From: Bacteroidales bacterium | Lineage (GTDB): Bacteria > Bacteroidota > Bacteroidia > Bacteroidales > UBA932 | Assembly (NCBI GenBank): GCA_023667095.1 | Contig: JAMPAT010000030.1 | Coordinates: forward strand, 1 to 42,797 | Length of the DNA stretch: 42,797 nt | Direction: 5' to 3' | In this document: positions 16,072 to 23,810 of the stretch, one piece after another | How the letters are laid out: every line of letters starts with the position of its first letter | Position numbering within the stretch: the stretch's first letter is position 1 | The notes under the pieces: generated by a model | Told to the model about the DNA's origin: nothing | What the model saw: the letters and a program-made list of their open reading frames with translations, nothing else | Databases searched by the model: none | Translations under genes and position numbers: made by a program

Positions 16072-16857
16072 CTATCGTGTTATAGTAAATTTATATGTTA
16101 TTGTTCCTTCTTGCATTGCTGGGGCGTCCATTGTCATATTGAACTTGGCCTTAAGTGCAGCAACACGTGCAGCCTGCCATAATGTCTTGTCCGTGACCCT
16201 GGTCAGCTCGGTATTTATCTCAGCCCTCTTGACTTCTCCATAGTTGTCAACCCAGATGTCCACCACCACAGTGCCTTCATTGTTGGCCTTGTATTCCGGC
16301 CTTGGCAGGTAGCCGTTGACGGCAGTCCTTCCCTTAAGTTTCGCATTAGGCTCGCCGACCTCCCTGCCCCTGTCTGTAGTTCCCTGGGCATGGCCTGCCT
16401 TGAGGGCATCTGTCACCTTGCTTGCGGTCTGGGCTGCAAGTGTGTCCTTGTCAGTCTTGTTGTCCGCGCTGTGGAAAAGTGCCCTGCGGTTGATCTCCTT
16501 TTCCCTTGGAGGCTCAGGAACCTCGACGTCTCCGTCTTCCCCGACTGTGGCCTCCGGTGCCTCGTTCTGCCTTGTCCCGAGATTCTGTGCCTCGGATCTC
16601 TGCACCAGTTCAAGAGGCTTTGACGGATCCGGGTTTGTGGAGCGTGGCTCACGTCCTGTCCTTGGCTTGACCGGTGCCTGTTCCTCTACCGAGAAATCTA
16701 TCAGGATTGACTTCTCCTCTGGTGGAGGGTAAATGTATTTCAGTCCAGTGAATACACCGAAGATTGCAAGAAACACATGGACGGCCACCGTAAGCACGAT
16801 GCCCGTCACCTTTGAAATCATTTCGCGTCTTGCCCTTTCTTGCTGGTATTGTTCCAT
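16072..16857 (-). CDS. tonB: TonB-family energy transducer
   Basis: 261 aa. One N-terminal membrane anchor (about 16-40, KVTGIVLTVAVHVFLAIFGVF) leaves a short cytoplasmic tail rich in Arg and Gln. A Pro/Glu/Lys-rich periplasmic spacer follows (about 45-165). The C-terminal TonB domain (about 175-261) includes GTVVVDIWVDNYGEVKRAEI, LTRVTDKTLWQAARVAALKAKF and the final GTITYKFTITR. It transmits proton-motive-force energy from ExbB/ExbD to outer-membrane receptors, of which the window itself encodes two (a SusC and the 900-aa barrel). It lies 25 bases after exbD. A TolA-like role is possible but the C-terminal domain is of TonB type. Confidence 0.87.
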   Translation of the reverse strand: MEQYQQERARREMISKVTGIVLTVAVHVFLAIFGVFTGLKYIYPPPEEKSILIDFSVEEQAPVKPRTGREPRSTNPDPSKPLELVQRSEAQNLGTRQNEAPEATVGEDGDVEVPEPPREKEINRRALFHSADNKTDKDTLAAQTASKVTDALKAGHAQGTTDRGREVGEPNAKLKGRTAVNGYLPRPEYKANNEGTVVVDIWVDNYGEVKRAEINTELTRVTDKTLWQAARVAALKAKFNMTMDAPAMQEGTITYKFTITR

Positions 16858-16882
16858 TGGCTAAATCATTTTCCAGTGATTC

Positions 16883-17296
16883 CTATTCCGGTGAAGTCGC
16901 CATTATTACCTTGTAATGGTTCCTCTTCGCTATGTTCATTACCTGCACAACCTCCCTGACCGGGACAGTCTCGTCAGCATAGATGGAGAATGTCGGGTCC
17001 TCCTCATCCATCAGCAGGTCAATCAGTTCATTCTCCACATCTTGGAACGGGATTGCATTCTGGTTGCCGTTGATATGGTATGAATAAGTGTCAGTGTCAT
17101 GCCAGTGCTTGATTGAGACGCTTACTGTAGCCTTTGCCGAAACCTGTCCTGTGCTCTTCGGAAGCAGGAGCTTGAGCGCATTCGGGTTGACCAGGGTGGA
17201 GGTCACAAGGAAAAAGATAAGAAGGAGGAACACGATGTCTGTCATTGACGACATCGAGAATCCTGCGTCTATCTTTGTTGTTCTCTTTATTGCCAT
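16883..17296 (-). CDS. exbD: Biopolymer transport protein ExbD/TolR family
   Basis: 137 aa. A short cytoplasmic N-terminus (MAIKRTTKIDAGFSMSSMTD) precedes one transmembrane helix (IVFLLLIFFLVTSTLV). The Asp before the helix (MTDIVFLLL) is the conserved proton-path residue of ExbD/TolR. The periplasmic domain (about 45-137) contains LKLLLPKSTG and ends in KRNHYKVIMATSPE, as in the family. It forms a proton-driven motor with ExbB in the inner membrane. Twelve bases separate it from exbB upstream. Confidence 0.93.
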   Translation of the reverse strand: MAIKRTTKIDAGFSMSSMTDIVFLLLIFFLVTSTLVNPNALKLLLPKSTGQVSAKATVSVSIKHWHDTDTYSYHINGNQNAIPFQDVENELIDLLMDEEDPTFSIYADETVPVREVVQVMNIAKRNHYKVIMATSPE

Positions 17297-17308
17297 GCCT
17301 TCCCTGAA

Positions 17309-18031
17309 TTACTGGTTGTCTCCTGCAGGCTCGTGGAGCATGTCCATGAACTCGATGGTGGTGTTCTCCATCTTGAACACGAGGTTCGAGATCTCGGAAG
17401 TGAGGTAGTTGTAGCCGAAATATGCGATGATGCCGACTATAAGTCCTCCTACAGTAGTCACCATTGCTGTGTATATACCTCCTGAGAGCAGGGTGATGTC
17501 AATGTTGTTGCCGGCCTGTGACATGTTGAAGAATGCCTGTATCATTCCCATTACGGTGCCGAGGAATCCGATCATAGGCGCGCCTCCTGCGATTGTTGCA
17601 AGCATAGGCAGGTTCTTCTCAAGCCTTGCGACCTCAACGTTGCCCATGTTTTCGACTGCGGTCTGTATGTCGGAGAGCGGACGTCCAATCCTCTCTATGC
17701 CTTTCTCCACAAGCCTTGCGACAGGGGAGTCGTATCTTCTGCAGAGTTCAATTGCAGACTTGATTTTTCCCTCATGTATCAGTTCGTGGATATCCTTCAT
17801 GAAATTCCTGTCAATCTTTCCTGCCTTGTGGATCATCCACCACTTGTTGCCGAAGATATAGATTGCGACAATTGAAAGTAAAAGGAGGACGAGCATCAGC
17901 CAGCCACCCTTGGCCGCCATGCTTATGAGTGAAAAGCTCATTTCCTGCTGCTGTACTACAGCCTCGGCTGCCCTTCCAAGCGTGTCAGCCTCTGTTTGTA
18001 AAAGATTAAGGAGCATAGTTATATTCAACAT
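17309..18031 (-). CDS. exbB: ExbB/TolQ-type proton channel protein
   Basis: 240 aa from ATG 18031. An ATG at 18016 and a GTG at 18058 are alternatives; the GTG falls on the promoter box and is unlikely. Three membrane segments are seen: GWLMLVLLLLSIVAIYIFG (first), PMLATIAGGAPMIGFLGTVMGMIQAF (second), and IYTAMVTTVGGLIVGIIAYFGYN (third). The Thr/Gly/Ala pattern of the last two, with GFLGTVMGM, is the MotA/TolQ/ExbB signature. The protein forms the pentameric channel energising TonB with ExbD. It is the first gene of the exbB-exbD-tonB-rluB-era-parC unit. Confidence 0.93.
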   Translation of the reverse strand: MLNITMLLNLLQTEADTLGRAAEAVVQQQEMSFSLISMAAKGGWLMLVLLLLSIVAIYIFGNKWWMIHKAGKIDRNFMKDIHELIHEGKIKSAIELCRRYDSPVARLVEKGIERIGRPLSDIQTAVENMGNVEVARLEKNLPMLATIAGGAPMIGFLGTVMGMIQAFFNMSQAGNNIDITLLSGGIYTAMVTTVGGLIVGIIAYFGYNYLTSEISNLVFKMENTTIEFMDMLHEPAGDNQ

Positions 18032-18057
18032 TTTTAAATTTTCGCAAAAACAACCCA

Positions 18058-18065
18058 CAAAGGTA
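18058..18065 (-). promoter_or_regulatory. Putative -7 box (TACCTTTG) of the exbB operon
   Basis: The minus strand reads TACCTTTG, matching TAnnTTTG, about 27 bases before the exbB ATG. The same octamer is found before recJ at a similar distance. No clear -33 TTG. Confidence 0.5.
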
Positions 18066-18190
18066 ATAAAATTCTTGGGAAAAGAAAGAACGATTTGTTT
18101 TTGGCTACCATTTGTTGAACCAGCTGGAGAGTGTAATTAAGCAAGCCATCGGCTGTTGCAGAAAGGACACTGGAGAGGAGGCCCCGGCGG

Positions 18191-18239
18191 AAAAAGACAG
18201 ATGGTGACCCGGATGCAAATTCCGGTGCCACCATCTGTC
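18191..18239 (-). terminator. Intrinsic terminator of the SusCD operon
   Basis: On the minus strand GACAGATGGTG...CCGGA (18239-18221) pairs with TCCGG...CACCATCTGTC (18213-18196) around a 7-base loop, giving a stem of about 17 bp with a small mismatch. TTTTTCCGC follows directly. It lies 18 bases after the stop of the last gene of the uptake locus and separates it from exbB. Confidence 0.85.
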
Positions 18240-18256
18240 CTTCCTGAAAACAACCG

Positions 18257-21200
18257 CTACTTCCTTCTTGCCTCAATCTCGTCTATGCACCAGCGACATT
18301 TGCTTTTCGAACCGTCATTCGTGTTCTTTGAATTGAAATTCACCCTTGTCTCCTTGGTTGCACCAATGATTTCTATGCTGACAGCAGTCCATTCCCTCTG
18401 CTCAAGGCTACCGATGTTGATTTCTGCTGAAGACACTACCTTGCCGTTGAATACAATCTGTCCTGGGCCTGTCAAGGTAAGCACGGCTGTCGCAGCATCA
18501 GAGATACTGTTGCCCGGGTCGGTTGTAGGCTCAACCCATGGCGAGACGTTGAAGCTGAACACGACATCTGTAGGGGTGTCTCCGAGTGCAGTGAAGCAAG
18601 GGGTGGAGACGGTACCTGCAGATGATGCTGCACCGAACTTGAAATATCCGGGGAATTCATAGCAAGCCGTCCCTGTGCTCCATTCCGAGAGTCCGCGCTG
18701 AACGAGATATGTCTTCTGGTTGTTGGCTGTGAACATGTTGGCAGAACCTCCGTCGTTGCTGGTCGCAACCTTGTCCGGCCATGTGTCAACTGTGGCATTC
18801 ATGTCTGTTGCGGTCGGTCTTGCGCCTGAGGTGTAGTTCACATGGTCTCCTCCCCATACGCATTTGTCAAATCCCTCGAAGAAGACGGTTTTGCTGTCAA
18901 TGGCCTTTGCCTGCAGTGTCTTTCCTCCGACTATTATGATTTCCGAATCAGACTTCTCTGCATCAGACGATATGCTCTGTACTCCCATGTAGTAGTCTGT
19001 CCCGTAGTCCAGTCCAGCGAAGGTGAATGCTGCAATGTGGAACTTGTTGCCGTAGGTGACAGTGTAGCTGTATAGAGGCTCCTGTGAAGGGTCCCTGTAG
19101 AGATATACCTTGTATTTACGGGCCGTATTGTCGGATGGCTCGCTCCATCTGAATGCAAGGTCTGTCCTGTGGATTGCATGCAGCTGTACATCAGTTGGTG
19201 CTGCAACCCTGTTTTCAGGTACTTCGCTGTCCCCGATTTCCCTGATTACGATGTCATCGAGGAAGAGACGGCAGTTCTTTGCCCCTGATGCACTGAACTT
19301 GACCTGGGTATCCGATGTGGCTCCACGTATGACTGCCTTCTGCTCCTCCATCCCGAAAGTGGTATTCATTGTGAAAGTGTCCTGCTCAAGTGTTCCGTCC
19401 CCGGCAACAGAAAGCACAATCGTGTTGGCATCTGGGGTCTTGCCGTCACCATAGTCCTGGTAGAGGCAGGTGCTGAATGAGACCTCGATGTCCTTGGTGC
19501 CTGTTATCCCGGAGAGCTTAGGTGTCTGTATCCATCCCTGGGATGTTCCAGTGCCGAATTTTACCACTCCGGTGAACATGTAGACCTTGCTTCCTGTCCA
19601 GCCCTCAAGGCCGAGTACACTATTCCTGTAGGCTGCCGGGAATGAACCGGTATTGAAGACATCTCCTGTCGAGGAACCTGCCGAGACGAGTTTCTCTGCC
19701 TGTGACAGGTCGTTGGATGTCATTGTCTTTTCCTTGCTCTCTGCCCTGAGCCCGTATGCTCCGTGGATATAGTCTCCTCCCCATACGAAATTGTCGAAAT
19801 GCTCTGCAAGTACAGTCCCGGTCTCAATCTGTCTGCCACCGGTAGAGGCCTCGAATTCAACAGTGTCAGAGTCGTCGCATGTGTCCTGGCTGTTGGATAT
19901 GGCTGTTATCCGGAATGTATATCTGCTTCCCATTTCAAGTCCGCTGTATGTTATGGCACAGCCATATTTCATGTCAGAGAATGTCTGTGTCCATTCCCGT
20001 GAGACTATATTTCCTGAGGCATCATACAGGCCGAATTTGAATTTGTGTGAGCTGCTGCTGTCTTCAAGCCTGTCCCAGATGAATGAAAGGGTGTTCCATG
20101 TCGAGTAGTTGAGCCTTACTGCCGGTGAAGGCAAAGATGGCTTGACAAATTTCTGGCAGACGGCAACAGTAACTGAGACATCGTCCTTGCCATGCATTGT
20201 GGAGAACGTGACTGAGCCTTCACGGTCTTCCTCAGTATTGGCGTCCGCTGAAATCGCGATGATATTTGATCCGGCATCGCCTGATTCCGGCGATATGTGT
20301 ATCCATTCTTCAGATGCCGTGGCTGACCATTCGTAGTTGGCGTTCAATGTCAGCTTCTGGGCTGTCCCGTCAACCGGGATGTCCATGGATGTCTTGTCTG
20401 CAGATATCTCCGGCTTTGTGTCGACCCCGACTTCCTCGCGCCATGAAATCACGATATTGTCAAGGAAGAAACGGTTCTGGAGTCCTGTGGACTTGATTTC
20501 TTCAGAGGACTTTGAGCTTTTGAATGTCACCTGGGTATTCCCTGAGGCGTTGAGTATCTCATAGCGGAAATTTGTCCATTTGTTGCTTGAGCGTATGTTG
20601 AATGTGTATGATGACTCGTTGTTGACAGCCATCAGTCCTCCTCCTTTGATGGCTATTGTTATGGCATCGTCGTCATTGCTGTAGCCTGCTGCATCAAAGC
20701 TTACCCAGATATCCTTGCTTTCCATTCCGAGTGCGGAAAGTTTAGGGGTAGTGAGGGATGCTGCGCTGTTGGTTGCTGCCATCTTTACAAATCCCGGACG
20801 GCGGTAGACGTAGGTCGCTTCAAGCCCGTGCATGTCTGGTTCGTTGGAAATGTTTCCGCCGTCAGTTCCCGGCATCGTGGCTGTCGCTCCGCTTGACGGG
20901 CTGAGCCATTCGAAATATTCCTCGTAGACCGGATAATATACATATTTTATATTGTCTTCAGGAAACATGATGAAATCACCGCTCTCGTCTCCTTCGTCAA
21001 GGGATATGTCATCCAGCCTGAATGAACCGCCATCTGCCTCGAACATAAGCCATAGGCTTTCCTTGCCGTCAGCAATGAGGAAAGGTGTCATGTAATATCT
21101 CCAGTCTCCGGAGAGTCCGCTGAAGCTTGCCACTTCTGCCCAGTGTATGCAGCTCTGGCTGATTGAGACGTGCAGGCTCCCTGTGCCTTCTGACGTTGCC

Positions 21201-21832
21201 TTGGCTCCGAATGAGATAAGGAAATTGTTGGCTGAACTGATTGATACAGGGCCATATATCATATGTCCTCCGTCCTCAAGCATCAGGTTGTTGCCTCCTG
21301 TCGCCCCTTCGTACTGTGAAGACGGCATATCTGCGGATACCGTTGCGCTGAATCCGGACCATGAGGCTCCTGCGCTTCCGATTCCTTCCACATCCCACTG
21401 CACTGTATCTTCCGTGATTTCGCCTTCCGGGGCATTGCTGAAACTGTCCTTCATATAATATATCGGGTCACTGGCCGAGGCCTGTGATACAGTAACGCGG
21501 CATTCGCCTGCATGGAGAGAGGTGAATGTGATGACGGCTGTCCTTGCATCGGAATCGTTTTCGGAGATTGTCACATTTACTGTTGCATCTCCATTTGCGC
21601 CTTTTGTGTCAAGGCTTATCCAGTTGCATCCTTCCTCGAGTCCGGCAGCCCAATATGTGTTGCTCATCACTGGGATTGCAATCTTTTCCCCATTGTATGT
21701 GACCCCTTTCTTTGTAACGCTGAAATAGTCTGCATCGACGGAAAGGTATACTTCCCGGATAGGTTCCTGCTGGCATCCTATGACTGGAAGCATGGCTGCC
21801 AGGAATATTATGATATGGTATATTTTCTTCAT
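18257..21832 (-). CDS. Large multi-module BACON/FN3 surface lipoprotein
   Basis: 1191 aa. The signal peptide ends at lipobox PVIGC (Cys about 20), so it is a lipoprotein, probably surface-exposed as for other Sus-type lipoproteins. Two BACON-like domains (about 27-117, with CNWISLDTKG...AVITFTS; about 480-565, with EWIHISPESGDAGSNIIAIS) and two fibronectin-III-like domains (about 570-675 and 885-985) can be seen. Between and after these lie four beta-sandwich modules, each ending in a strand like FRLDDISL, RFFLDNIVI, CRLFLDDIVI or CRWCIDEIEA. The last two also start with a matched F(D/E).FD..VWGGD motif. No catalytic motif is visible; binding of a glycan or other polymer is a reasonable inference. 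It is the last gene of the operon. Confidence 0.8.
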   Translation of the reverse strand: MKKIYHIIIFLAAMLPVIGCQQEPIREVYLSVDADYFSVTKKGVTYNGEKIAIPVMSNTYWAAGLEEGCNWISLDTKGANGDATVNVTISENDSDARTAVITFTSLHAGECRVTVSQASASDPIYYMKDSFSNAPEGEITEDTVQWDVEGIGSAGASWSGFSATVSADMPSSQYEGATGGNNLMLEDGGHMIYGPVSISSANNFLISFGAKATSEGTGSLHVSISQSCIHWAEVASFSGLSGDWRYYMTPFLIADGKESLWLMFEADGGSFRLDDISLDEGDESGDFIMFPEDNIKYVYYPVYEEYFEWLSPSSGATATMPGTDGGNISNEPDMHGLEATYVYRRPGFVKMAATNSAASLTTPKLSALGMESKDIWVSFDAAGYSNDDDAITIAIKGGGLMAVNNESSYTFNIRSSNKWTNFRYEILNASGNTQVTFKSSKSSEEIKSTGLQNRFFLDNIVISWREEVGVDTKPEISADKTSMDIPVDGTAQKLTLNANYEWSATASEEWIHISPESGDAGSNIIAISADANTEEDREGSVTFSTMHGKDDVSVTVAVCQKFVKPSLPSPAVRLNYSTWNTLSFIWDRLEDSSSSHKFKFGLYDASGNIVSREWTQTFSDMKYGCAITYSGLEMGSRYTFRITAISNSQDTCDDSDTVEFEASTGGRQIETGTVLAEHFDNFVWGGDYIHGAYGLRAESKEKTMTSNDLSQAEKLVSAGSSTGDVFNTGSFPAAYRNSVLGLEGWTGSKVYMFTGVVKFGTGTSQGWIQTPKLSGITGTKDIEVSFSTCLYQDYGDGKTPDANTIVLSVAGDGTLEQDTFTMNTTFGMEEQKAVIRGATSDTQVKFSASGAKNCRLFLDDIVIREIGDSEVPENRVAAPTDVQLHAIHRTDLAFRWSEPSDNTARKYKVYLYRDPSQEPLYSYTVTYGNKFHIAAFTFAGLDYGTDYYMGVQSISSDAEKSDSEIIIVGGKTLQAKAIDSKTVFFEGFDKCVWGGDHVNYTSGARPTATDMNATVDTWPDKVATSNDGGSANMFTANNQKTYLVQRGLSEWSTGTACYEFPGYFKFGAASSAGTVSTPCFTALGDTPTDVVFSFNVSPWVEPTTDPGNSISDAATAVLTLTGPGQIVFNGKVVSSAEINIGSLEQREWTAVSIEIIGATKETRVNFNSKNTNDGSKSKCRWCIDEIEARRK

Positions 21833-21853
21833 CTTGTCGGTTGTTTGTGTGTC

Positions 21854-23800
21854 CTAGAAGACATTGGCCGAGAATGCCTTTGGACGTGACATTGTTTCTG
21901 TGTATATCCTTCCGAACCTGTCTGTCACCTTGATTGCTACAGTTGATGTCGGGCTTGATGCCTGGACTGTGAACATATGGAAATTGTTTCCGGACTGGAA
22001 TGATTCGGTGAGTGTGTGGCTGCTTGTCCTGAGTACCCTCGGACCGTCGTAGCAGATTGTATGGAGAGGGTCCCTGAGATAGGAGTGGACCACTTCGAGA
22101 GGCTTTCCGTTCTCAGTCACCTCTATCTTCCAGTCCTCGTCCCAGTTCCATGCATTGATGAGGATTACATCCTGGCCGATTCCTGCGTAGTCGTTGTTCC
22201 TTGCAGGGTATGACTTGCAGAGCTGGAGATACCCGGAATCAGTGTTAAGGTATTCCTTGACCTTGTTCATGTCGTATGCCCTGAACAGACGCTTGTCGTC
22301 ATAGTCAATGCCGTGGTAGTACCATGACACTGAATTGTTGTTGAACTCATATACACCGTAGCCTCCAGGGCTACCGTCCTTGCAGATATGTACGAAGTCG
22401 TAATATCCGGTCCACCACCATGTGGCGCACACGGCACCTACGTTGTGCTCAAGTATGTTGCTGTTTCTCTTGATTGTGTAGTTGTTGTGGGTGTGTCCGG
22501 AGAGGACGTGCACTTCAGGGAAATCGTTGAAGCAGTTGATGATGGCGTCACCGTTGTCCAGTGCATTCTTGGGCGTGAATGATGAATCATATCCGTTCAT
22601 CGGGCAGTGCAGGCAGACAAATACCGGCCTGTCCTTGTCCTTGATTGTGGCAATGTCCTGCTGCAGCCATGCGAACTGGGTTGAAGTAAGTCCGTTGATA
22701 TAGTTCATCGAGCCTTTTGTGCTGGATGAGCCTCCGTCATTCAGGTAGATTACGCTGTCAAGCATGATGAAGTGGATGCCTCCCATGTTGAATGAATAGT
22801 ACGTAGGGCCTATATAGTCCTTGAACGGCTGCTCGGCCTTTACATCGCTGTCGGAGTATGCATCATTGTCATGGTTGCCCGGGACGTGGAACATAGGGAA
22901 GTCGAATTCACATTCCTTGAGCGTCCTGGCATAGTCCTCTAGGTCATATCCGTTGCTTTTCCAGTATGTGTCGAAGGTCATGTCCCCAGTGTTGATGCTG
23001 ATTACCTTCCTGTTGTCAAGGAATGCCATCCTGGCGATGTCTGCCGCGAATCCTCCTGTGAACTGCGCCGCATCCTTGAGCCTGTTGGCAAGGTGCATGT
23101 CAGAGACATGGGTGACTACAAATTCGTCCCCGTCCTTGACATTGCTCTCATAAAGTTCAAAATTAACCTGCTCGCAGGCAGTGATGTCGCTTCCTGTCCT
23201 GTGGAAGAATTGCGGTATGCCGTCCTTGGTCTCCACTTCGTATCCGGTCGGAACCGAGACAAACACGAATCCGTATGACTTGTTGGACTGGAGCCACCAG
23301 AATCCGTTATCATCGGTTTCAGTCAAGGTCACTCCGTCTGATACGACAGCACCTGCAACAGGGTTCTTTCCGCAGAAGACTATGCCTTTGAAGTTCATGC
23401 CGTCCTTGTCCGGTACTTCGAGGGATATGGTGCTCTTGATCTCAATTGTACCGAGTGTCTGCCTCTGAGTTCCTCGTACAAGTACTACGACATATTTTCC
23501 GGAGGGGATTTCATTCTCCAGGCTTATGGTAATGGAATGGCTGTCCACCGCAGTTACGTCTACCGGCAACTCCGTCTCTCCGGAGACGAATGATATCCTG
23601 TCTCCTTCAAGGTAGCCCTTGCCCTGGATGGTGAACTGCCTGACCATCGTGGTGTAGATGACGCTGTTCGGTATGGATGTCCCGGTCACGAGTCTGTCTC
23701 TGATGGCTGTGTTGTCTGCCATGACCTTGTCGGAACACGCTGTGGCGATAGGCATCAAGGCCCCGCACAGCAATATTATGAATGTTGCCAATCTTTTCAT
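21854..23800 (-). CDS. Calcineurin-like metallophosphoesterase lipoprotein
   Basis: 648 aa. The signal peptide ends in a lipobox-like IATAC (Cys about 22). An IPT/TIG-like beta domain (about 40-125) and a small beta-sandwich of calcineurin-N type (about 130-205, GIVFCGKNPVAGAVVSDG) precede the catalytic domain. All metallophosphatase motifs are present: SDMHL, NTGDMTFD, GNHDND, LHCPMNG and GHTHNN. The C-terminal ~140 residues (with VILINAWNWDEDWKIEV) form another beta domain of calcineurin-C type. It hydrolyses phosphomono- or diesters on the surface or in the periplasm; the actual substrate is unknown. It sits 21 bases before the 1191-aa gene and 10 bases after the DUF5689 gene, and is the only recognisable enzyme of the locus. 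Confidence 0.88.
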   Translation of the reverse strand: MKRLATFIILLCGALMPIATACSDKVMADNTAIRDRLVTGTSIPNSVIYTTMVRQFTIQGKGYLEGDRISFVSGETELPVDVTAVDSHSITISLENEIPSGKYVVVLVRGTQRQTLGTIEIKSTISLEVPDKDGMNFKGIVFCGKNPVAGAVVSDGVTLTETDDNGFWWLQSNKSYGFVFVSVPTGYEVETKDGIPQFFHRTGSDITACEQVNFELYESNVKDGDEFVVTHVSDMHLANRLKDAAQFTGGFAADIARMAFLDNRKVISINTGDMTFDTYWKSNGYDLEDYARTLKECEFDFPMFHVPGNHDNDAYSDSDVKAEQPFKDYIGPTYYSFNMGGIHFIMLDSVIYLNDGGSSSTKGSMNYINGLTSTQFAWLQQDIATIKDKDRPVFVCLHCPMNGYDSSFTPKNALDNGDAIINCFNDFPEVHVLSGHTHNNYTIKRNSNILEHNVGAVCATWWWTGYYDFVHICKDGSPGGYGVYEFNNNSVSWYYHGIDYDDKRLFRAYDMNKVKEYLNTDSGYLQLCKSYPARNNDYAGIGQDVILINAWNWDEDWKIEVTENGKPLEVVHSYLRDPLHTICYDGPRVLRTSSHTLTESFQSGNNFHMFTVQASSPTSTVAIKVTDRFGRIYTETMSRPKAFSANVF

Positions 23801-23810
23801 TTCGAGATAA

